Part shown: positions 1 to 7,720 of the stretch, piece after piece
How the letters are laid out: the number at the start of each line of letters is the position of its first letter
How positions within the stretch are numbered: position 1 is the stretch's first letter
Source: an uncultured Collinsella sp.
GTDB taxonomy: Bacteria; Actinomycetota; Coriobacteriia; Coriobacteriales; Coriobacteriaceae
Length of the DNA: 42,252 nucleotides
Assembly: GCA_902496775.1 (NCBI GenBank)
Contig: CABVCF010000006.1
Coordinates: 1-42,252 of the forward strand
Direction: 5' to 3'
Notes under the pieces: model-generated
The model's database searches: none
What the model was told of the DNA's origin: nothing
The model's input: the letters and a program-made list of their open reading frames with translations, nothing else
Position numbers and translations under genes: made by a program

Positions 1-21
1 GAGCCGTACGCCTGAACTGAG

Positions 22-52
22 AAGGGGGAGGCCTCGCGGCCTCCCCCTTTTT
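22..52 (+). terminator. Strong intrinsic terminator of the gene upstream of the window
   Basis: A perfect 12-bp stem (22-33 with 38-49) closes a TCGC tetraloop and runs into a T5 tract. It ends a plus-strand transcript whose gene lies outside the window and separates it from coaE. Confidence 0.9.
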
Positions 53-178
53 GCGTTGTATACACGTTGTACTTTGGGACCTAGCTCCCCCGTATGCGCT
101 CTTACTGTTTGGCTGTATTTTGAGTCCATCTAGTGTATTTGAGCGATAATTACTCGCATTGGCGTTAGGGAGGGCTTG

Positions 179-820
179 ATGTTTACCGTATTTGTCTTGG
201 GCAATATTGCTTCGGGTAAGTCGACTGCCTGCCGCTATTTCGAATCTCGTGGCGCTATGCTTATCGATCTGGATGAGCTTGCAAAATCGCTGTATGTGCC
301 GGGCTCTGATATCGTCAATACACTCGCGGATGAATTCGGTTGGGACATTTTGGATGAGGAAGGCGGCATTCGCCGCGGCATCCTCGCTTCTCGAGCTTTC
401 GCTTCTCCTGATTCGGTCGCACGGCTCAATGACATCGTGCATCCCATTCTGATTGAACAGCTTTCGCTTAGGATTCTCGATCCGGTTTGTTGTACTGTTT
501 CATCTCCCCGTTATCCTTTTGCGGTGGTCGAGGTTTCTGCTCCGACTGGTTTTGAGGATGCATTTGGCTTGGCTGATGAAATTTTGGTCATCAGCGCCCC
601 TTTGTCAGTTCGTCGCGAGCGCGCTATTCAACGTGGCATGGAGCCATCTGATTTCGATGCCCGTTCTGCTTGCCAGCCCGAAGAGTCTGCGCTGTGCAAT
701 CTCGCTACAACTGTGATTGACAATGCGGCAGACGATAACTCGCTCTTTGAACAACTGGACGCATGGCTTTCGCGCCATGGGTTCGGGGATGTAGTGGATA
801 AGGAGGAGGCCGATGCCTAA
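179..820 (+). CDS. coaE: Dephospho-CoA kinase
   Basis: Phosphorylates dephospho-CoA on the ribose 3'-hydroxyl, the last step of cytosolic coenzyme A synthesis. The 213-residue product matches the usual CoaE length. It begins with a P-loop (GNIASGKST, residues 8-16), followed by the family's D-x-D region (LIDLDELAKSLY) and the internal VHPIL motif. I place the start at ATG 179. A TTG directly before it at 176 is in frame, but the purine-rich GGGAGGG at 168-174 serves the ATG. The last 8 nt overlap the next gene (ATGCCTAA), which implies translational coupling to the transglycosylase. The C-terminal third is less conserved in appearance, as is common for CoaE. Confidence 0.93.
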   Translation: MFTVFVLGNIASGKSTACRYFESRGAMLIDLDELAKSLYVPGSDIVNTLADEFGWDILDEEGGIRRGILASRAFASPDSVARLNDIVHPILIEQLSLRILDPVCCTVSSPRYPFAVVEVSAPTGFEDAFGLADEILVISAPLSVRRERAIQRGMEPSDFDARSACQPEESALCNLATTVIDNAADDNSLFEQLDAWLSRHGFGDVVDKEEADA

Positions 821-1394
821 GACACGTTTCCTTACGTGGTATCGCCTTATACCGCTGGCTGCCGTTTTTGCCTTCGGCCTTATCTCATTCGTTTACTCGT
901 ATGCTCCTGCCGCTTTCTTTAAGCCGCTGTATCCGATTGACTACGAGGCGTATGTAAAGCAATCCAGTATTTCGCATAATCTGGATCCGTATCTGGTGTG
1001 CGCTGTCATTAAGTCTGAATCGAATTGGGATCCCGAGGCCGAGTCGAATCAGGGTGCTCAGGGATTGATGCAGCTGATGCCCGAGACTGCCCAGGATATG
1101 ATCGCCAAGGGCCTTGTCGACGGTGGCGAGTATTCGGCCGACAACCTTAACGATCCGGCTACGAATATCGAGTTTGGCTGTGCGTATCTCTCGTATCTTC
1201 TAGCGTATTTTAACGGGTCGACTGACAGTGCCATTGCCGCCTATAACGCCGGCATGGGCAATGTCGACGGATGGGCGCAGCAGAGTACGTCGCTTCATAA
1301 TGCAATCACCTTTCCCGAGACGCAGGCGTATCTGATTCGTGTCAATAATGCCTGGGTTCGCTACAAGACCCTCTATCCCGATCGGTTCGTATAG
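813..1394 (+). CDS. Membrane-anchored lytic transglycosylase (SLT / GH23 domain)
   Basis: Predicted to cleave the MurNAc-GlcNAc bond of peptidoglycan outside the cell with formation of 1,6-anhydroMurNAc. An N-terminal membrane segment (about residues 11-31) precedes a compact Slt domain. The catalytic Glu lies in IKSESNW (Glu69), and the substrate-groove motifs GLMQLMP (residues 84-90) and AYNAG (143-147) are intact. At 193 residues it is a minimal single-domain enzyme without a LysM or other cell-wall-binding module. It overlaps coaE by 8 nt and lies 51 nt before uvrB, so coaE and this gene form a coupled pair. Its physiological role (growth, septation or secretion-channel opening) cannot be told from sequence. 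Confidence 0.9.
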   Translation: MPKTRFLTWYRLIPLAAVFAFGLISFVYSYAPAAFFKPLYPIDYEAYVKQSSISHNLDPYLVCAVIKSESNWDPEAESNQGAQGLMQLMPETAQDMIAKGLVDGGEYSADNLNDPATNIEFGCAYLSYLLAYFNGSTDSAIAAYNAGMGNVDGWAQQSTSLHNAITFPETQAYLIRVNNAWVRYKTLYPDRFV

Positions 1395-1445
1395 GACTAT
1401 GCCTGCCGCCTGCGTATACTGCAGATATATGAGTTAGGAGTATCC

Positions 1446-3686
1446 ATGGCGGAATTTGAAGTAGAACGCGTTGGTGGTGAACTTAAGCGCTTTGGCGTTG
1501 AAGGCTCTGACGTGCCGTTTAAGGTCGTGTCTCCCTATGAGCCTGCCGGTTCCCAGCCTAAGGCCATTGAGTCGCTTGTGCAGGGCGTGAGGGACGGAGA
1601 CCGCTATCAGGTTTTGCTGGGCGTGACTGGTTCGGGCAAGACCTTCACGATGGCAAAGACTATTGAGGCCCTGGGAAAGCCGACGCTGGTCATGGCTCCG
1701 AATAAAACGCTCGCCGCTCAGCTTGCGAGCGAGCTCAAAGAGTTCTTTCCCAACAACGCTGTGGTCTACTTCGTCTCGTACTACGACTACTATCAGCCCG
1801 AGGCGTATGTGCCGCAAAGCGATACATATATCGAGAAAGACTCCTCGATTAACGAAGAGGTCGAGATGCTGCGACATCAGGCGACCGCATCGCTGCTCTC
1901 TCGACGCGATGTGATCGTTGTCGCATCGGTCTCGTGTATCTATGGCATTGGCTCTCCTGAGGACTATGCGGGTCTGTCTCCAAACGTCGACAAAAAGGTG
2001 CCGCTCGAGCGCGATGACTTTATCCATGCACTTATCGACATTCAATATGATCGCAATGACTATGACCTGGCACGCGGCACGTTCCGCGTGCGCGGCGATG
2101 TTGTCGACGTGTATCCGCCTTATGCCGAGCATCCGTTGCGGTTTGAGTTCTTTGGCGATGAGGTCGAGCTGATTGCCGAGATCGATGAGGTCACCGGTGA
2201 GATGCTTCGTGAGTACGAGGCTATTCCCGTATGGCCGGCATCGCACTACGTGACCGAGAAGCCGAAGGTCAAGGCGGCTCTGAAATCGATCAGCGAAGAG
2301 TGCGAGAAGCGCGTGGCGGAGCTCAAGGCGACCGACAAGTTGCTCGAGGCGCAGCGTCTGCAGCAGCGCACCGATTATGATCTTGAGATGCTCGAGACGA
2401 TGGGCTTTTGCAACGGCATCGAGAACTACTCGCGTCATCTGGATGGTCGCAAGCCGGGCGAGCCGCCGTTTACCCTAATCGATTACTTTCCCAAAGATAT
2501 GCTCTGCATCATCGATGAGAGCCATGTGACGGTGCCGCAGATTCGCGGTATGCACGAAGGTGACCGCTCGCGTAAGGTGACACTGGTGGAACACGGTTTT
2601 CGCCTGCCCTCGGCGCTCGATAACCGCCCGCTTCGTTTCGATGAGTTTGAGGCAAGGATACCCCAGTTTATCTATGTTTCGGCCACGCCGGGCGATTACG
2701 AGCTGCGGGTTAGCCAGAACGACGTGGAGCAGATTATTCGTCCGACCGGTCTGCTCGATCCCAAGATCGATGTGCGTCCGGTTCGCGGTCAGATTGACGA
2801 TCTTGAGGACGAGATTCGCGAGCGCGTTGCCCGCAAGGAGCGCGTGCTGGTGACCACGTTGACCAAGCGCATGGCCGAGGACCTGACCGACCATCTGCTT
2901 GATGCGGGCATTAAGGTCAATTACATGCATTCTGATACGGCGACAATGGACCGTGTCGAGATCCTGCGAACGCTGCGCGAGGGCAAGATCGATGTTCTCG
3001 TTGGCATCAACCTGCTTCGCGAGGGCTTGGATCTTCCCGAGGTCTCACTGGTGGCAATTCTCGATGCCGATAAGGAAGGCTTCTTGCGCAACCGCCGTTC
3101 GCTGATTCAGACGATTGGCCGCGCGGCCCGTAACGCCGATGGCGAAGTCATCATGTATGCGGACGTTGTGACCGATTCGATGAAAGAGGCCATCGAGGAG
3201 ACGCAGCGCCGTCGCGAGATTCAGATGGCATATAACGAAGAGCATGGCATTGTGCCCAAGACGGTGCGCAAAGCCATCAACGACATCTCAAGTTTTATTG
3301 CCGAAGCCGAAAAAACCGTGGGTTCCAAGGGGCGCTCGAAGGGCGACTCCCTTGGCCATGGCGCATTCTATACGCCCGATGAGTCGGGCGAGGGCGGCGT
3401 GCCGGAAACGGTGGCACCCGAGCAGACACTTGCGGAGCAGTTGGAAGAACTGCCGCATGACGAGCTTGTGCGGATCGTCGAAACCATGGAAGAGGATATG
3501 CGCAACGCTTCTGCTGCCATGGACTTTGAGGAGGCGGCGCGCCTGCGCGATGCCGTCGTTCAGATTCGGGCGATGCTCGAGGGTGCGTCTGAGGACGAGA
3601 CGATCGAGCGCTTACGTTCGCAGGCCCGCAAAGGTTCCACGTTCGCATCGGGCAGAAAACGCCAGGGTGCACGGTTTAAGAAATAG
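1446..3686 (+). CDS. uvrB: Excinuclease ABC subunit B
   Basis: DNA-damage verification helicase of nucleotide excision repair; UvrA loads it and it recruits UvrC. Visible features are Walker A GVTGSGKT near residue 61, the damage-probing beta-hairpin segment (YYDYYQPEAYVPQSDTYI), the Walker B-like motif IDESH, the helicase motif VSATPGDYEL and the late motif IQTIGRAARN. A C-terminal UVR domain (EEDMRNASAAMDFEEAARLRD), used to contact UvrC, is present. At 746 residues it is longer than the usual 660-700; the extra length is a hydrophilic insertion before the UVR domain plus a basic tail. The start ATG 1446 follows GTTAGGAGTATCC, a good ribosome binding site. No LexA-like box is evident upstream, unlike uvrA. 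Confidence 0.98.
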   Translation: MAEFEVERVGGELKRFGVEGSDVPFKVVSPYEPAGSQPKAIESLVQGVRDGDRYQVLLGVTGSGKTFTMAKTIEALGKPTLVMAPNKTLAAQLASELKEFFPNNAVVYFVSYYDYYQPEAYVPQSDTYIEKDSSINEEVEMLRHQATASLLSRRDVIVVASVSCIYGIGSPEDYAGLSPNVDKKVPLERDDFIHALIDIQYDRNDYDLARGTFRVRGDVVDVYPPYAEHPLRFEFFGDEVELIAEIDEVTGEMLREYEAIPVWPASHYVTEKPKVKAALKSISEECEKRVAELKATDKLLEAQRLQQRTDYDLEMLETMGFCNGIENYSRHLDGRKPGEPPFTLIDYFPKDMLCIIDESHVTVPQIRGMHEGDRSRKVTLVEHGFRLPSALDNRPLRFDEFEARIPQFIYVSATPGDYELRVSQNDVEQIIRPTGLLDPKIDVRPVRGQIDDLEDEIRERVARKERVLVTTLTKRMAEDLTDHLLDAGIKVNYMHSDTATMDRVEILRTLREGKIDVLVGINLLREGLDLPEVSLVAILDADKEGFLRNRRSLIQTIGRAARNADGEVIMYADVVTDSMKEAIEETQRRREIQMAYNEEHGIVPKTVRKAINDISSFIAEAEKTVGSKGRSKGDSLGHGAFYTPDESGEGGVPETVAPEQTLAEQLEELPHDELVRIVETMEEDMRNASAAMDFEEAARLRDAVVQIRAMLEGASEDETIERLRSQARKGSTFASGRKRQGARFKK

Positions 3687-3691
3687 CGAAC

Positions 3692-3732
3692 AGGCCCCGA
3701 GTTCCCTGTGGAGCTCGGGGCCTGTGTCTTTT
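3692..3732 (+). terminator. Terminator between convergent uvrB and the FAD protein gene
   Basis: An 11-bp perfect stem (3692-3702 with 3715-3725, CAGGCCCCGAG arm) is followed by TGTCTTTT on the plus strand. It lies between two convergent genes and may act in both directions, although the minus-strand side is less U-rich. Confidence 0.8.
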
Positions 3733-3751
3733 GCGTGCTGGAATTCGTGCG

Positions 3752-5392
3752 CTAGAGGTCTGCGATCAGGGCTTCGGCACAACGAATGCCGTCGGTGGCT
3801 GCGCTCATGATGCCGCCGGCATATCCAGCTCCCTCACCGCAAGGGTAGAGGCCCGGGGTCGACACGGCATGGCACGTTCGGTCTCGGGTGACAGTAACCG
3901 GTGAGCTCGAACGAGTCTCCACGCCGGTAAGAACGGCGTCGGGGCGGTCGTAGCCTCGTAGCTTTTTTCCGAGTAGGGGAAGTCCCAGGCGGAGCGACTC
4001 GACGATATGCTGCGGCAGGGCTTCGTCAATTGCCGTCCAGGTCACACCGAGCGGATAGGTGGGCTTTACCTTTCCGGGCGCCTTGCTGGCGCGTCCTGCG
4101 AGGAAATCTCCGACGAGCTGTGCCGGTGCGTTCCAGTTGGAGCCGCCCAGGCGATAGGCGGCCGCCTCGCAGGCACGCTGGAGCTCGATGCCGGCGAGCG
4201 GGTCATCGTTGGGAAGGTCCTCAGGCGTGACGTTAACGAGCAAGGCGGCATTTGCGTTGCGTCCGTCGCGGGCATTGAGGCTAGCGCCGTTGACGCACAG
4301 GTGGCCCTGCTCGGAAGAGGCGGCGACAACCTGTCCGCCGGGGCACATGCAAAACGAGAACACGCTGCGGCCGTTGGGAAGATGGGCAACAAGTTTGTAA
4401 GGGGCCGCCCCGAGCGCTGGATGTCCCGCCAAGGCTCCATATTGGGCTCGATCGATGTCGCGCTGCGGATGCTCGATGCGAACGCCCATGGCAAAGGTCT
4501 TTTGTGCGAGGGCCACGTTGTGGTCTTTAAGGAGCTCAAAAATATCGCGAGCAGAATGCCCGCAGGCGAGGATGAGGTGCTTTGTCTCGATTGGCTCGCA
4601 AGCGGCGTCTTGGGACGATTGGACATCAATACCGGTAATGGCGCCAGACGCGTCGATGTGAATGTCGACGAGCTTTGTTCGATAACGGACGACACCTCCG
4701 AGCTGCTCGATGCGCTGGGATATAGCGGTGACAACCGTGGGAAGGATGTCGGAGCCAATGTGCGGCTTGGCATCCCACAGAATATCGCGGGGCGCACCCG
4801 CCTCGACGAAGGTTTCGAGGATAAGGCGATGGGCGGGATTTTTTGTTCCCGTATTGAGCTTGCCGTCCGAGAAGGTCCCCGCGCCGCCCAGACCAAACTG
4901 GATATTACTCTCGGGGTCGAGGATGCGCTCCTTTAGAAAGAGGTCGATCGCATGCGAGCGGCGAAATGCCGGGTCGCCGCGCTCGATGAGCAGGGGCTTA
5001 AGACCTGCTTCGGCGAGCGTAAGCGCAGCGAAAAGGCCGGCGCATCCGGCGCCGACAACGACAGGGCGTTCTTGAGGTGCGTCGGAGACGGGGGTGGGGA
5101 ATGAAGACCCATCGTCTTCTATCGCGCGTACGCGCGAGCGGTCACGCTCGGCAACGCTGTCGACCGCTTCTCGCTCGAGGTGGGGACTAGTCAGCTCAAC
5201 ACGAAAGCTCAGGATAAAATGGACGTCTCGTTTTTTGCGGGCGTCGATTGACTTGCGGTGGAGCTCGATGGACTTGATCTCGGAGTCCTTGCAACGTAGG
5301 ACGCGCTTGGCGACTCGCTTGCCAACAATGAGGCAGGCATTTTCATCGCCGGCTTCATCGAGCGACGCGTTGACTTGGGTGATTTCGATCAT
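3752..5392 (-). CDS. FAD-dependent dehydrogenase of the COG2509 type
   Basis: An uncharacterised flavoprotein family; substrate and reaction are unknown. The 546-residue protein has an N-terminal domain of about 95 residues, then a Rossmann FAD-binding fold with VVVGAGCAGLFAAL (GxGxxG at residues 114-119) and IERG at the end of the second beta strand. The middle contains GGAGTFSDGKLNTG, characteristic of this family, and the C-terminus has the second FAD motif (GLYPCGEGAGYAGGIMSAATDG). A longer in-frame extension upstream is rejected because ATG at 5392 is preceded by AAGGAGA at the right spacing. It is the last gene of a minus-strand cluster. The gene before it ends at a terminator-like hairpin (5411-5442), so it may have its own promoter or depend on readthrough. 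Confidence 0.85.
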   Translation of the reverse strand: MIEITQVNASLDEAGDENACLIVGKRVAKRVLRCKDSEIKSIELHRKSIDARKKRDVHFILSFRVELTSPHLEREAVDSVAERDRSRVRAIEDDGSSFPTPVSDAPQERPVVVGAGCAGLFAALTLAEAGLKPLLIERGDPAFRRSHAIDLFLKERILDPESNIQFGLGGAGTFSDGKLNTGTKNPAHRLILETFVEAGAPRDILWDAKPHIGSDILPTVVTAISQRIEQLGGVVRYRTKLVDIHIDASGAITGIDVQSSQDAACEPIETKHLILACGHSARDIFELLKDHNVALAQKTFAMGVRIEHPQRDIDRAQYGALAGHPALGAAPYKLVAHLPNGRSVFSFCMCPGGQVVAASSEQGHLCVNGASLNARDGRNANAALLVNVTPEDLPNDDPLAGIELQRACEAAAYRLGGSNWNAPAQLVGDFLAGRASKAPGKVKPTYPLGVTWTAIDEALPQHIVESLRLGLPLLGKKLRGYDRPDAVLTGVETRSSSPVTVTRDRTCHAVSTPGLYPCGEGAGYAGGIMSAATDGIRCAEALIADL

Positions 5393-5410
5393 CGAGGTCT
5401 CCTTAGAGGC

Positions 5411-5442
5411 AAGAAAGAGGCCGTCCGGTATCCCAGACGGCC
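5411..5442 (-). terminator. Hairpin terminator between two flavoprotein genes
   Basis: On the minus strand a 10-bp stem (5442-5433 with 5428-5419, one G-U pair, loop GATA) is followed by TCTTTCTT. It lies downstream of the 5473-6744 gene and just upstream of the ribosome binding site of the 3752-5392 gene, so it may be partial. Confidence 0.65.
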
Positions 5443-5472
5443 CGAATGCGTTTTTGATTATAGACTGCGCGG

Positions 5473-6744
5473 CTACAGGCTGCTTGCGGCGCGAATGCCC
5501 GAGAGCCAGGCCCACGCAAGGTTAAAGCCTCCGCAATCGGCGTCGATGTCGAGCGCTTCGCCGCAGATGTAAAGCGGGGCGTCGACAGCGCTGCGCGCGC
5601 GTAGACTGGGTGTTGAGATGCTCTCGACAGATACGCCACCACGCGTGACCTGCGCCGAGCGCTCCTCGGCTGTTCCCTCGACGAGCAACTTAAAGTGCTT
5701 GAGGATCGAGACCAGGTGGATGACATCGTTGGAGCCTGGATGGCACTGCTCGAACGCCGTGCAGACGACGCGGGAGAGTTGCGGGGCGAGCATGCCGTCG
5801 AGCCAACGGGGATCGCGGGGCGAAAAGCCGCCGAGCAGCTCAACGCGCCGGTTGAGCATATCGAACAGCTCGTCTTTGGAGAGGTCGGGGAAAACGTCGA
5901 GCAGGATCGTATCGCCGCGCTGGATACGACGGGAGAGGTTGAAGACAGCGACGCCCGAGATACCGAAGGTTCGAAACAGGACTTCACCGTCTTCGTGCCA
6001 GAGCTCATTATGATTGCGGGCGAGCGTCAAGCGGGTGCGGACGCGCAGGCCATCCAACGTCTTGAGTGCCGCCCGATCGCCGACGGCCGTTGCCGATACG
6101 GGGCAGAGGATGGGGCGCAGCGAAGTGAGGGGGAGGCGAAACGTATCGGCGATACCGGTGGGGTTGCCACCCGTGGCGATAATTACGGCATGTGCCTCCA
6201 GGGCCTCGTTCTTGCGAGGGACATCGGCGAGCGCTTTCCGAAGCGAGCGGAGCTCCGATTTTCGGTCGTCGTGCTTTTTTGCCTTGAGTGCCCGCGCTGG
6301 ACGGTCTATTTGGAGTGTCCAGCCTTCGGAAGCTTTGTGCGCCGAGGCAACGTTGGCTCCGCAGATTAAGGTGATACCTAGGCGGTCGCAAACGTTGAGA
6401 AGCGCGTCGCGCACCGATTCGGCGCGAAGGGAGCGCGGGTACAGTCGGCCTTCCTCGGAGGTTGTCATGATGCCCAGCGAGGAGAAGAAACCCATAAGCT
6501 CTTGTTCGGGCTGGGGGCCCATGACGGATTCGACGAATGCGGGGTGGTTATACCGCTGAGGATCAATCGATTCGTTGGAGAGGTTGCAGCGGCCGTTACC
6601 GGTCGCAAGGAGCTTAAGGCCACAGGCGACATCGCGCTCAACGATGCAGACGCTTTTGCCAGCGCGTGCGGCCGTAATGGCGGCGGCGAGGCCTGAAGCC
6701 CCGCCGCCGATTACCAGGACGTCATAGAAGGCGCTCGCGTTCAC
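5473..6744 (-). CDS. NAD(P)/FAD-dependent oxidoreductase, HI0933/BaiN-like family
   Basis: A 423-residue flavoprotein of the HI0933-like family (Pfam HI0933_like), whose best-known member group includes BaiN, linked to bile-acid dehydroxylation in gut clostridia. Most members have no proven substrate, so no bile-acid role is claimed. The N-terminus carries the dinucleotide motif GGGASGLAAA (residues 13-22) and then the family signature GLKLLATGNGRCNLSN. The C-terminus has CGEALDIDADCGGFNLAWAWLSG-type residues that close the FAD site. The start is GTG, directly abutting the TAA of the mrp gene upstream (6745-6747), with GAGG in the end of that gene as ribosome binding site; this shows translational coupling. 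Confidence 0.88.
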   Translation of the reverse strand: MNASAFYDVLVIGGGASGLAAAITAARAGKSVCIVERDVACGLKLLATGNGRCNLSNESIDPQRYNHPAFVESVMGPQPEQELMGFFSSLGIMTTSEEGRLYPRSLRAESVRDALLNVCDRLGITLICGANVASAHKASEGWTLQIDRPARALKAKKHDDRKSELRSLRKALADVPRKNEALEAHAVIIATGGNPTGIADTFRLPLTSLRPILCPVSATAVGDRAALKTLDGLRVRTRLTLARNHNELWHEDGEVLFRTFGISGVAVFNLSRRIQRGDTILLDVFPDLSKDELFDMLNRRVELLGGFSPRDPRWLDGMLAPQLSRVVCTAFEQCHPGSNDVIHLVSILKHFKLLVEGTAEERSAQVTRGGVSVESISTPSLRARSAVDAPLYICGEALDIDADCGGFNLAWAWLSGIRAASSL

Positions 6745-7575
6745 TTAGGCCTCGTCGGTCTCGTGCGGGGTAATGGCCTCGACGGCAGAGACTGCCTTGG
6801 GCAACATGCCATCGGGCAGCGCGGTCTCGACCTCGCCCTTATCGCAGGCCTCGGCGAGTGCCGGATTAATGGGAAGCTGGCCCAAGATGTCGAGGTTATA
6901 GCGATCTGCGACCTCGGGGAGCTTGCTTTTGCCAAAGACCTCAATCTTCTTGCCGCAGTCGGGGCACTCAATATAGCTCATGTTCTCGACAATGCCCAGA
7001 ATGGGGACGTTCATCTTCTCGGCCATGTTGACCGCCTTGGCGACGATCATCGAGACCAGATCCTGCGGGCTCGTGACGATGACGATGCCGTCGACGGGCA
7101 GTGACTGGAAGACGGTGAGCGCGACGTCGCCTGTTCCCGGAGGCATGTCGACCAGCAGGTAGTCGATGGGGCCCCACGAGGTCTCGCTCCAGAACTGCCT
7201 AATGGCGCCTGCGATGACCGGACCGCGCCAAAGGACGGGGTCGGTCTCGTTTTGGAGCAGCAGGTTGGAGCTCATGACTTTGACGCCGTGCTCGGAGATT
7301 TCAGGCAGCATGAGGTTGCCAAGGGCATGGACGTGGCGTCCGCTCATACCGAACATCTTGGGGATGGAGGGACCGGTGATGTCGGCATCGAGGACGCCGA
7401 CCTTGTGACCGTGGCGGGCAAGCTCGGTGGCGATGGCACCGGTGACAAACGACTTGCCGACACCGCCCTTGCCGGAAAGCACGGCGATGACGCGCTTGAC
7501 CTCGGACAGCGTATTCTCCTCAAATTGCGACGGCGACGTTTGTCCGCCGGCGGCCTGTGCGTGCTCGCAACCCAT
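6745..7575 (-). CDS. Mrp/NBP35-family Fe-S cluster carrier ATPase
   Basis: A P-loop ATPase (ParA/MinD-like superfamily) that binds and hands over Fe-S clusters in the cytosol. The 276-residue product has the deviant Walker A GKGGVGKS (residues 35-42), Walker B-like VDMPPGTGD, and a C-terminal C-x-x-C pair (ECPDCGKK) typical of bridging-cluster binding in Mrp dimers. The N-terminal GCEHAQ tail has one extra Cys and, as in other anaerobe Mrp proteins, lacks the MIP18 (DUF59) domain. I choose ATG 7575, preceded by AAAGGAGT; an upstream in-frame extension lacks a ribosome binding site. It leads the minus-strand oxidoreductase genes, which fits cofactor assembly, but flavoproteins do not require it. 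Confidence 0.9.
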   Translation of the reverse strand: MGCEHAQAAGGQTSPSQFEENTLSEVKRVIAVLSGKGGVGKSFVTGAIATELARHGHKVGVLDADITGPSIPKMFGMSGRHVHALGNLMLPEISEHGVKVMSSNLLLQNETDPVLWRGPVIAGAIRQFWSETSWGPIDYLLVDMPPGTGDVALTVFQSLPVDGIVIVTSPQDLVSMIVAKAVNMAEKMNVPILGIVENMSYIECPDCGKKIEVFGKSKLPEVADRYNLDILGQLPINPALAEACDKGEVETALPDGMLPKAVSAVEAITPHETDEA

Positions 7576-7720
7576 GTATGACTCCTTTGTATATGTTGGG
7601 GCCGGGGCCCCGCGATGTGACACGAGCGTCATTGTACCCTCGTTTGCGAGCGGGAGTCATTTGCGAGGCATTTGGGCCGAGCGTGCTTGCAATACGATGG
7701 GCCCAAGCGAATGGGCGGGC

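Noticed and set aside
145..150. GATAAT as a -10 for coaE
   Set aside because: It resembles a -10, but no -35 lies at normal spacing, so it is not listed as a promoter.
7672..7706. TTGGGCC/GGCCCAA hairpin downstream of the sulfatase gene on the minus strand
   Set aside because: Seven base pairs with a 21-nt loop and no T tract; too weak to call a terminator.
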